Positions 11,144-21,600 of a stretch of 64,000 nt of DNA are shown here, one piece after another. Position 1 is the first letter of the stretch. Every line of letters begins with the position of its first letter. This stretch comes from a virus. The notes under the pieces were generated by a model. It was not told where the DNA came from. It did not search any database and saw only the letters and a program-made list of their open reading frames with translations. The stretch lies in the IMG/VR virus record IMGVR_UViG_3300034283_001965, positions 1 to 64,000 of that record; one strand, given 5' to 3'. The position numbers and the translations under genes are program-made.

Positions 11144-11516
11144 TTTTTATATAGATTTAGCTGGGGACCTACGAATAACTGGCAATGGAGATATAGCCTT
11201 GACCCAAAGTCCCGGCGAGAAGGACATTCAGCAAGTTTATTTAAGGTTAATGACAGAACCTGGTGACTTCTATATCTACCCAAATTTAGGAACCGACCTA
11301 TCGATGTTGTACGGAATGCCTCAGACTCCTGAGACCGGAGACTTTGGAAAGAGATTAATAAGAGCTGCCCTTGAGAGGGAAAACATCTTTGGCAATAGAC
11401 AGATATCCATAGAGGCAGTCCCGACTTCAGCGGATTCAATAAGATTTGATGTATTTATAGTCTCAGATTTCAATCAAAAGACTGTACTATCTATAACACA
11501 GAGCCTAGGAGTCTAG
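11136..11516 (+). CDS. gp25-like baseplate wedge protein
   Basis: 126 residues starting at ATG 11136 inside the end of the previous gene. The sequence DLRITGNGDIALTQ, then QQVYLRLMTEPGDFYIYPNLG, follows the GPW/gp25 baseplate family: a short beta start, a helix with conserved arginine, and a P-x-x-G motif. The end reads RFDVFIVSD, the usual terminal strand. Family members help nucleate the tail sheath at the baseplate, so this supports a contractile or similarly built tail. Length is typical (about 110-140). It lies directly before the J-like gene, the normal order in contractile tail clusters. Confidence 0.8.
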   Translation: MSDFYIDLAGDLRITGNGDIALTQSPGEKDIQQVYLRLMTEPGDFYIYPNLGTDLSMLYGMPQTPETGDFGKRLIRAALERENIFGNRQISIEAVPTSADSIRFDVFIVSDFNQKTVLSITQSLGV

Positions 11517-11517
11517 A

Positions 11518-12687
11518 ATGCCAATCCTGAATACCAAAACAAAAGAACAGATGCTAATAAACGCATTAGACTCCTTGCAGAGAAACGCTGGTATTTCTTC
11601 AATATCTCCTGGTTCAATAGCCAGAGCTTTTGCTGAAGCTATAACTACTGAAATAGCAGATCTTTATAGTTCTTTTAAAATTAGCGTAGAACAATCCAGC
11701 CTAGCCCTAGCATCCGGTAAGAACCTAGATGCCATAGGAGAGCTCTACAACGTCTCTAGAAGAAGCATAGCTGATGAGTTGGTCACAGATAGGATAACTT
11801 CCAATATACAGTTCTATTTGACCTCACCGTACTCTAGTGATATAACGATTCCTTCTGGAACGTTGGTTTACAATAACGTAGATAACTTTAATGACATTCA
11901 ATACGCTTATGAACTCAGTGGCAGCGTCCTCATACAATCTGGTGCCACGTCAGTGTACGGTGCGGTAAAGGCCAAATATGAAAATACTGGGATTACCGCA
12001 GCTAGAGATACGTTAGTAAAGCATAACTTCATAGCACCTCCAGGGGCCGTAGTATTTTGTACAAACCCTAAGGAAGTCTATGCTGCGATAAATGCAGAAG
12101 CCGATGACAACTATAGAAAAAGAATAGTTTCAGCTATTAGAGGAAGTAGTTCCGGTACTGCTGAGTCTATAAGATTTGCAGCCTTATCAGTTAAAGGTGT
12201 TAAAGACGTCAAGATTAAAGAAGGATCATACGGGATTGGATCTTGTGACCTGCTAATAGTCCCAGAGAGTCCTTCGTCTTTAGGTAACATTCCAGAAATA
12301 GTTTACACTGCAGTCAGTGGAGCAAAACCACTAGGTATAAGAATTAATACTAGAGTCGCTGTCAAAAAGTCAGTAGACGTAAGTGTTACCTTGACTTTAA
12401 AGCAAGGCACATCATCACAGGCTGCTACTGCAATTGAAATGCAAGCAAGAATATTTTTGATAAGATATTTAAACTCTCTAACAATTGGTAGTTCTATCTC
12501 GGTTCAAGAGATGGAATCACAAGCTAAATATGCTTCTGACTTCATAGTTGGTGTTACGGTTAATAATTTATCAGTAGATAAAAAAAGTGTACCAAATGTA
12601 AACTATAGATTATCAGATGATAAAAGTTACATGGGAGCTGGCGCAGTAGGAGTATATTCTGTTATAATTGGTAGTTCAGGCTACTAA
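11518..12687 (+). CDS. Baseplate J-like protein
   Basis: 389 residues, ATG two bases after the gp25-like stop. It has the baseplate-J plan: an N-terminal helical segment with ASGKNLDAIGELYNVSR at about 63-79, a beta middle (SDITIPSGTLVY), a segment with YRKRIVSAIRGSSSGTAESI at about 198-217, and a repeated alpha/beta end with VKDVKIKEGSYG. J-like proteins form the wedges around the hub. Length fits the family. No oddities; there is no in-phase CGG codon. Confidence 0.85.
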   Translation: MPILNTKTKEQMLINALDSLQRNAGISSISPGSIARAFAEAITTEIADLYSSFKISVEQSSLALASGKNLDAIGELYNVSRRSIADELVTDRITSNIQFYLTSPYSSDITIPSGTLVYNNVDNFNDIQYAYELSGSVLIQSGATSVYGAVKAKYENTGITAARDTLVKHNFIAPPGAVVFCTNPKEVYAAINAEADDNYRKRIVSAIRGSSSGTAESIRFAALSVKGVKDVKIKEGSYGIGSCDLLIVPESPSSLGNIPEIVYTAVSGAKPLGIRINTRVAVKKSVDVSVTLTLKQGTSSQAATAIEMQARIFLIRYLNSLTIGSSISVQEMESQAKYASDFIVGVTVNNLSVDKKSVPNVNYRLSDDKSYMGAGAVGVYSVIIGSSGY

Positions 12688-12704
12688 TAAAAAGAAGGCT
12701 TTTA

Positions 12705-13892
12705 ATGTCAGAAAAATTCTACACAGTAATACGTAAGCAGATCGTCAAGGCTGCCAACATGACTCATGCAAGAAACCTTGCTGAGGGGTATGACGATTTT
12801 CCTGGCGAAGTTTTACTAGAAGAAATAGATTCCAATATCACTGATCAAAAAGAAGTAGTAGAAGATATAATTTCTCCTATATCTGATATGGAAGAGGGAA
12901 AAAGCGATTTTTTAAGATCAGAGAACAGAAGATTAGCTAGATTAGCAGACAAGTATAAGAACGTTAAAGATGAGGCAGTAGTGGCCATCTATGAAGCAGC
13001 ATACGATGCTTTTACTACGTTCAATGTCCCTGCAACTAAAAAACCAGTTATTAAATCTGCACCAGGAGTTCCAGAGACAGCGGTAGCTGTATTCGCAGAC
13101 TGGCAATTAGGAAAAGTTACTCCTGACTATAACTCTAATGTAGCTGCTGAAAGAATAGAACTATATACTGAAAAGCTTCTTGAGATTACTGAGATACAAA
13201 GAAAGCATCACCCAGTAAATGATCTCCATGTTTGGATGTTAGGTGATATTGTAGAGGGAGAGGAAATCTTTCCTGGACAAGCTCATCTAATCGACTCAGG
13301 GTTATATCGTCAAGTAGGCGTTAACGGACCAGAGATATTAACCAAGTTCCTAAAAACTGCTTTAGAAAATTTTGAGCACGTTCATGTTACTGGAGTCATA
13401 GGCAACCATGGTGCCGTAGGTGGCCGAGGAAGAAAGCAGCATGACCCAGAGACTAATATGGATCGACTTCTTTATCAGATTCTTAGACTAATATTTAAAG
13501 ACGAGCCTAGAATTACTTTCAATATTCCAGATGGAAAAGGCGAAAGACACTGGTATGCCGTAGACAGCATAGGAAGCTATAGCAGCCTTTTAATTCATGG
13601 CGATCAATTACCTTCACCCAATGCCTTTCATGGTTACTATAAAAAGATAATGGGCTGGAAAGACGGTGCAATTCCGGAGCATTTTGATGATGTTTTCATG
13701 GGTCACTATCACCAATCTTTCAAGATGACAATAGGAAGCGCAACATTGAGAATATCTGGTTCACCAGAGAGCTACAATACCTACGCACAAGAGTTTTTCT
13801 CTTCAATGAGTAGGCCTTCTCAGCAACTTATGTATGTACACCCAGAAAATGGACTCACTTGTGAATACAGTATTTGGCTAGACTCAATTTAA
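12705..13892 (+). CDS. Calcineurin-like metallophosphoesterase in the tail operon
   Basis: 395 residues with AGAAGGC upstream of the ATG. The N-terminal 120 residues are helical and charged. The core shows the metal-binding series of the calcineurin-like superfamily: ADWQLGK (about 131), LGDIVEGEE (about 176), GVIGNHG (about 230), LLIHGDQ (about 297) and MGHYHQS (about 331). Members cut phosphodiesters or phosphomonoesters, including DNA in Mre11/SbcD. KQHDPETNMDRLLYQIL between motifs resembles phage homologues I think of as DNA-related phosphoesterases. The placement among baseplate genes is unusual; it may be a moron gene or may ride in the virion. The substrate is unknown. Confidence 0.75.
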   Translation: MSEKFYTVIRKQIVKAANMTHARNLAEGYDDFPGEVLLEEIDSNITDQKEVVEDIISPISDMEEGKSDFLRSENRRLARLADKYKNVKDEAVVAIYEAAYDAFTTFNVPATKKPVIKSAPGVPETAVAVFADWQLGKVTPDYNSNVAAERIELYTEKLLEITEIQRKHHPVNDLHVWMLGDIVEGEEIFPGQAHLIDSGLYRQVGVNGPEILTKFLKTALENFEHVHVTGVIGNHGAVGGRGRKQHDPETNMDRLLYQILRLIFKDEPRITFNIPDGKGERHWYAVDSIGSYSSLLIHGDQLPSPNAFHGYYKKIMGWKDGAIPEHFDDVFMGHYHQSFKMTIGSATLRISGSPESYNTYAQEFFSSMSRPSQQLMYVHPENGLTCEYSIWLDSI

Positions 13893-13903
13893 GGGCATTA
13901 TAA

Positions 13904-16900
13904 ATGAAGAGTTTTCTATTAAGCTTTAACGCTTATGACTTTAGCAAGAATGAAAAAGTATGGACTACTCAAGTAATAGACCTCTATGCCAACAACTACT
14001 ATACAAACTTTTCCAATAAAAGATCTATAACTGGTCTTAATGTATTAGGAGACTATAAGTTTGTTGGTACAGAAAAAACAGGTGACGTATTCTTTTACAT
14101 CAACAGCACAGAGTATTCAAGCCCTAGCTATTTGTATCTAAACGATTCACCAGAAGCAAGTCCTACTTTCTTGGTCTATACTGACCCAGATTTTTCTAAT
14201 TATGATTTAGCTACACCAACAGTAGCAAACTCGGTTTATCAGACAAACTATGGAGAGATTGTCTCAGATATTGCAACGCCGGATATTCTTAGATTCGTTG
14301 ACACTACTTCAAGAGTCGATATTAGATCATTTAAAGGGGCATTTACCAATAGATACGGTGGATTAGAACAAGTTTTCTATAGTCTTAACGTATACGAATC
14401 TGACTCATTAGAGCGGACCGTGGCTTCTTTCTACAACAACCACTTCAAGTTCTTTAGGCTCAATACTATTAGCAAGAGACGCAAAAAGATACGCAAAGTT
14501 TGAAGTAATTCTTGATACCGAGGTAGTAGATCTTTCTATATTAGATTTTATATTACTAATAGAAATAGCAATAGCAGACCCTATTAGTCCCGTTTTATCA
14601 AATTCTTCTAAGAATATATTAAAGAAATTTCCATCATGGACAAAGTTATATTCCGATGCAGAAGATCAGGTAGATCAAAATCAATTTATTCCAAAAAGTA
14701 CTGGTGGAAAATTCATCAACTCAGTATTGATGGATAACTTAGACTCTTTTGACACTGAGATAGATATACATAATATAAATAGATTTATTGGTACTGCAGA
14801 TCTTGATCAGATAGCTTGGATGTACTCTTCATTAAACGTTCCAAACACCTTCAATAAGATATACGGAGATGATGTAGAACTAACTAAGGTAGATGAGATA
14901 TCGGATCTTTATGAAGCTAAAGATACTGATTACGTGTATTATCACAATCCTATTAACAGGCAAATTATAACTATTCAAAAGTTTAATGACATAGTAGCCT
15001 ACAGTGTCAATTCTGGTTCAACTGTTTTAGCACAAGCTGCAATGCAAAGGTTCAACTGGTTTGATGAATACGGTGCTAGAGTGGGTCTAAATAGACTCTA
15101 CCTAGAGAGTAACTCTTCTTTTAAATTTAGAATATTAGATGTTTTTAAAAATCCAATATCTTCTAATATATCTGGTTTTAAAAAAACACTAAGAAGAGAA
15201 CTCGATCTTTGGACCGCATTTGGAGCAACACCAGATCACAATGCAGAGTATGCAACTCCTACAGTATTGGAAATGACTGACATAGAAAGCTCATTAGAGT
15301 TCTTTTACGCAGATGGTAATCCAAAACAAAAATTTATAGATTTAGTAAGAAACTTAAATGAAAAATATCCAACTCATTGGGGATACTTTAAATTCAATGA
15401 AGCAGTATGGGATGCTTCTGGACAATATCAAGAAGGCGTAGATAGAATAACTTCCAGGTATTATGATGATAATAATGATTTTACAGGAATACATTATCAG
15501 CCAGGTGTAGGAGATCTATCAGACGCAGAAGTAATAGTATTAGACAATTCAGCTACTCCGGTAGCATTTCAAACAATACTTGTAGCAACAGGAAAGAAAA
15601 AAGTTGGAACCAGCTTAGATTATTCTCCCGTTAAGGTAGATTATGAATATTATTCAAAATATAATCAAGTTATTTATGATAATAATTTAGCTACTGTTAA
15701 TTTAACTCTAGAAGGAACATTAGTTCCATACGGAAACGTTACTACTGACACTGATATATATACAACTATAATAAGATATGTAAAAAATCAATTTTCACCA
15801 ACTAGTTCTGCTAGCCCAGAATTCCATGAAGTCAAAATATTTGATACAGAAGGTTTTACTGACACTGACTTAAACTTAAAGAGAAAGAGTTCACTTCAGC
15901 CATTAGTGCTCAGCTTTAACGGTGCTTATACCTCTTCTAAAATACCTTATAATAAAATAAAAAATATAAAACTAAAGAATGGCTTATGGAATGGAACAAC
16001 ATATGCTACTCCAAACTCTGATTCTTTTAGTGCTATGTTTTCACACAAACCTAATATTATTTTAAAATCTTCTACATCTGAAATAAATGCAAGTACTCCC
16101 AACTTTGATATGAATACAAGTGTAAAAATAGTATCAAATCTTTATAACCAAAAAGTATCAACATTTGAAACAATTCGCACCAAGAATAGTTTAACAATAA
16201 ATGATTCACCAACTTCTTCTACACCAAGTGTTTCTCTACCTCTTTCCCAAATAAAATCATCCATAATATACCCACCAGGTGCAACTCCTGTTTCCGTTCA
16301 CATAGAAACGCTGATTCCTTATACCGCTTATGATTCACCTGGTCAGCTAGAAGAAGACACAATATCTATCTATGGTGGAGTTTCACACTATAATGAAATA
16401 GATAGAGATGTATTTATTCCAGCTTCTCCAAATATAATAGCTTCTGTATACAGAGGTTCTCAAGCAACTAACAATTTTGGATACATTGGGTCTACTAATT
16501 CTGGAGCAACCGCTAATTATTATTTTGGAAAACTAGAATATCCAGTTTCCGCAACACCTGATAGTATAATCATAAAAACTGCTGATAGTTCAAAGTATCC
16601 ATTTACCGCAATTGAATGGGATCCTTTTGAGCAATATTCAACTCCTATTACAAATAGCGTAGTAGACGAAAATGGAATCATAAGATACAGTATTGAAAAC
16701 GGCGAAAGAATACCTGGATTAAATAATAACATTGTAGATCTTCCAACTATAACTAGAGAAACATTTTTTAGCACATTTGGATTAACAAATGAAAATAAAT
16801 TTGATTATTTCTTTGAAAACATTAAGGTAATTGATCCATATGATGTAAACGTTTCTGTATGGTCAGATCAAAAAGTTGTAAAACCATTTTTAAATAGAAC

Positions 16901-18665
16901 ATATGTATTAGAAAATTCAATTTCTGACGCAATAAACAATCAATTAGATCATGTCGAAATTATAGAGTATCCACTTGATTCAATCGTTGAAACTTATGAT
17001 CCGGTAAAAGGTACAACCACATTTACTAACATTAATATTAGAGGAAAACTATTTAGCGATAAAATAGATGCTAAGCTAAAAACAGGTTGGATCTCAGTTG
17101 ACAAAGAAGAACAGTATATATACGCAAAGCCAGTAAAGGAAACTTTTACCGGAAAATTACATAAACTTTCCTTGAAGTCTAATCCTACACACGGTGCTCC
17201 AATTATAGTTGAAGTAATAGATAATCACTCAACACCGGTTAGTTCTTACCAGGAAATAGCATTTTCTGACACAGCTACACCCGGCAGTTTTTCTTTCTAT
17301 AATACAGAAATTTTAAAACCAAAAATGGATAATTCTTTCTATTTAGGTTATAAAAACACATACAATTTAACGATAAAGGATCTCAGTACCGGTGAGTTAG
17401 TTGCAACTAACCTATCTGCTACTCCCAATATGGCAACTCCGCCTAGTGGAATAATGTTGAATCCTCAGAGAGAATACTTATTGGGATATAGGGTTCATGA
17501 TTCTTATTATATAGACACAGAGCTAGTAAATAATAATTACGTTACATCCGTATATTTTGATGCTACACCAAACTATAACTATTCTTATAATGTTACATAT
17601 GAAACTTCTGATTATGAAATGGCAACACCTGTTTCCATAGATCTAAATCCATTAACTTCGTGGCTTGATGATGGATATATTGCAGTGGTAACAGAAGAGT
17701 ACGATTTTAACTCATTACAGATTAATGTTTCTCCTAAATATGTAATTAATGACGGAAAAGATTATGTAGACATATCAATTGTTTCCTTAGATGTTAACGG
17801 AAATCCTAAACCATATCAGGTATTAAATATTTCGGGATCTAAGATAACACCTTCTGTATCAACAGTTACCACAGACGAAGAGGGTTACGCACATTTTAGG
17901 GCAACTTCAACTCAAGCTGTATCAGTAGAAACTTATGGATCTATTACAATTTCAAAAACAGGCTATTCAAAAAATATCTTAATTGAAATACTTCCTGAAA
18001 CTGTTAATTCAGGAAAATCAATAAAATCTGAAGTATCAAATAAAATTATTAAATCAGATGGTGTATCTAGTATTTTCATAAATGGCTTAATAATGGATAA
18101 TGGTGTTCCAGTCTCAGGATCTGTAATATACTGGAGAAAATCAAGAACAAACTATCAATTATTTACAGAAGTATCATATTCAACATCTGAATTAGCACCA
18201 TCAAATAATCGTTTTTCAGGAATTGTATATTCTGATTCTCAAGGAAGATTCTCGATAGGGCCTATAGTATCCACCTCAAGAACAGATCCCGGTTACTGGT
18301 TCGTTGCTGTAGAGTCAGATTTTTCTTCCAATCCTTCAGTAACACCCTCTACTATAGAAGGAGATATAGTCTATTGGCTAGAAGATTACGATGCAATTAA
18401 TTATAACTTTAATTCAAACGTAGGAATAAACGAAATAATTAATTATGATGTTAGTAAATCGTGGGATCTTTATGCTACTCCTAACTTTAAAATAAATTAT
18501 GCAAATAGAGATCAAGTTGATGTCCAAAATACAACGCTTAGATGGACTCCACCTAAGTGGTTTACCGTAAGTAGATATGAGCAATATCAGTCCGGAATGC
18601 TTGGTAGCACTCCTTACTATATAGAAAATTACGATTCTTTAATCAAGGATTATGAGGAAGAATAA
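13904..18665 (+). CDS. Tail protein with I-like segment and Ig-like repeats, made by +1 recoding at CGGA (14414)
   Basis: The frame from ATG 13904 stops at 14503, while the next frame is open from before 14414 to a TAA at 18663. CGGA at 14414 is in phase after GAG; moving +1 there gives one protein of 1586 residues. The join reads LE-G-PWLLSTTTTSSSLG, followed by an I-like tail segment (KFPSWTKLYSD, about residue 245). A region with WTAFGATPDHN and TPTVLEMTDIE follows. The C-terminal third contains Big/Ig-like beta domains (GNPKPYQVLNISG, then TTDEEGYAHFRATST). Ala/Ser-Thr-Pro tripeptides recur more than fifteen times, usually between predicted strands. The probable role is a large baseplate wedge or fibre-attachment protein. 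Without recoding only 199 residues would be made. Confidence 0.82.
14414..14417 (+). other. CGGA recoding site 2 (tail protein, residue 171)
   Basis: In phase after GAG. The zero frame continues 29 codons past the site to a TGA with a basic, low-quality tail (RRKKIRKV), while the +1 frame gives ordinary tail sequence. Confidence 0.85.
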
Positions 18666-21600
18666 TGAAAAAATTTGTTGATAAAACAAAAAATGGTAAT
18701 GAATTTAGCGTAAAAAAAATATCAAACCTTCCTAAAGATGATTCTAGTCTAGGTCTTAAATGGTTTTCGTCTAAAGAAATAACACCATCTAGTTCAATAG
18801 TCATAACAGACGTTTCTTCAACTATACCAGAAAACTCAAATCCAGATTTGCTACAATCTCAGGGCGCTGGTGCAAAACTTTTCTTTGCAAATGAGCTAGG
18901 TATATTAGAGGATTTATCTGGAAATACAGTATTTAACTCTGATGAAATAAGTATAAGTGATATATTTTTGTCAGATAGAAATATTGACATGGAGTATTCC
19001 GCTGCTCAGCTAAACGATAAGACATTTTGTCATTCATATTATGTATCTAAAGGTTATACATTACTTGAAAATCATTTATATTTTAGTGATGATTTATCAG
19101 ATTTTATAGAAGAAAGTCAACTTCCAAAATCAATAAAAGTCATAGATCAAAATGGTGATGAATACGTAGACAAAAACACTGGCATAAAAAAATACAGAAT
19201 ACTTCTACAGCCAATTGGAGTATCTTCCATAAAGAGGGGAACTGCAACACCATATTCAGTAATAGTCCTTATAAAGGATACTAATCCAATTGGTCTTTCT
19301 TTAGTATACGATAAAGTTACAATATATGGTGGAAATATTATTTCTTCAGTTAAATTAAAAGACATAGAAAGTATTAATCAAGTTTCTTTATTTAATAAAA
19401 TTAGCGAAGAATCAATAGTTGCTGATCCAACTTCTAGGTATAAGAAAATATTTGCTAAAAAACCTTCCGTTAGCACTGCAAATGCAGTAGTATCTGACAA
19501 TACTGCAAATGATGGATTCCAAGTATTTGTTCCAAAAAAAGCATTGTCCGATAATAGGACATATGAAACTTTTAACTGGAGATTAATAGCAAAGGTAAAC
19601 TCAAATACCAATACTTCTTCCGTAAACTATGGAAGAGAATTAGATACCGCAGGCAACTTAACAGATAGACAAATAAATTGTGCAGTCTTGTGCACTTCTG
19701 CAGACTTAAGTAATGCTAGAAATTCCTCTACATATAGCGGATTAAATCCATACATATTTTTTAGATTAGCAAAATCTAGTTTTAACTTGGCTTCTTATAC
19801 TTACACAAATCCTTTAGCATCAACTGCATTCACTAAATCACAAGCTGAGTACTGGTTAGTAAATATAGATGAAGTTACCGACTTAAATGCTTATGATATA
19901 GTAGCTTGGTCGCCAACGTCAGCGATATCTTCTCCTCAGGGAATAAAGATTAAAAACTTTATTGAATCAAAACACGGTACTGTAGTACTAGACTTGTCGT
20001 CAAGTAGCCTTCCAACAAATGCAGCAACTACAGTCTACCCCTATCTTTCTATAAGTTCCACTACAACAGCTCTTAGTAGCTGGCAATACAATACTACCAA
20101 TATGTTTATAGATGAATCGAAAACAAACGCTTGGCCAATAAACGATAGCATATTTGAAAAAATAGGCAGTACAGTTGTTTATGGAATTTATGGAAGTAGC
20201 ATAGACGCTGCTTCACTATCACCAAAACAGTACAGGCATTTTACCTCTTCCGATATCACTACTTCTAATATACTGATGAAAGAAGTAACTTCTGCAACTT
20301 CTCCAAAGCCGATGTTTGTAACAGCTGAACATAGACCAACAGCCGATGCCCTTGTCAGGGGTAACCTATTAGTGACAACAACTCCAATAATGCAGTATTG
20401 CAATAACATTTACACTTCTGCTGGTTTATATGACACAAGTACATCTAACTCCGGATCCACTTCTATTACCGAGACTACAGTCAACCCTACTGCAGCTATA
20501 GAAGGTCCAATGAAGATTATCTATAATGCAGTATCTGTGGCTACTCTGTCTAAGATACAATCTTCAAGAACTCTAGATATACGTTCTTCTAAGTATTATA
20601 TAACAGGAAATTGGAATTCATCCTATGTAGTCAATGGTTCTGTATTAATAGATCAAGAAAAACCTGATTACACTTTAATGACTGACCTTAATTATCCTAG
20701 TGTAAGAAAATATTGTAGAAATTTAACTTCTAGTTATGGTTCAATAATAGATTATTATAAGAGAATTTGTTATGACTCAATACCTGATCAATATAGCATT
20801 CTTCTTCAAGACATAGACTTATCAAAAATAGAGCTATATGTTGAAGTTACTAATCAAAATGTTTTATTTGCAAATAATAATCCAATATTAAACAATGAAT
20901 TAACCGGTGATGTTAACGATATTCCTAGTTCTTACAAGATATTTAGAATACAGCCGACTCAATACTCTTCTCACTTATTTGCCTACACAGAATCAAGCTC
21001 TTTGCCATTCACCATACCAGGTGGATTTGGTCCTCACATAATTAAAGAAAAACCAATCCAATACAGCAATTCTTTAATGCAAGAAAGATTTACTCAATCT
21101 TTAACGTCTTCATCATTTAGAAGTTATCCATTTAACCTAAGCACATACAGCTCTTACATAAGTTCAACTGAAAGCTCATTAGGTTTTAACGTAAATTGGC
21201 AAGCAAATGTTACAGGAACTGGAATCGCTCAATATTCCAAGAAAACAACCACCAACCCAGTTGCAATAGTGCCAGTACCGGGTGAAACCGCTTATCCAAC
21301 AGAAGGTTATTCATCTGTAGATGTAGACGATAATGAAGTTATAAGAGATTTACCTTCAGAGCAGAGAATAAGTACTCCAAAAAATAACTTTTTTTATAGT
21401 GGTGATATAAACATCAATAAATATTTTCTTCAGTATGGAACAGATCCTGAGGATAGAAAAAGTGGAGAATACGTAAAATATATACAATATACTTTGGCCT
21501 ATTCTGGAATTGCATCAATTAAGGGAATTAAAATAGATGGAGCATTCGGTGCTCAGACTAAATCATTTATGTCTATATTTCAAAAACAAAAAGATGAGAT

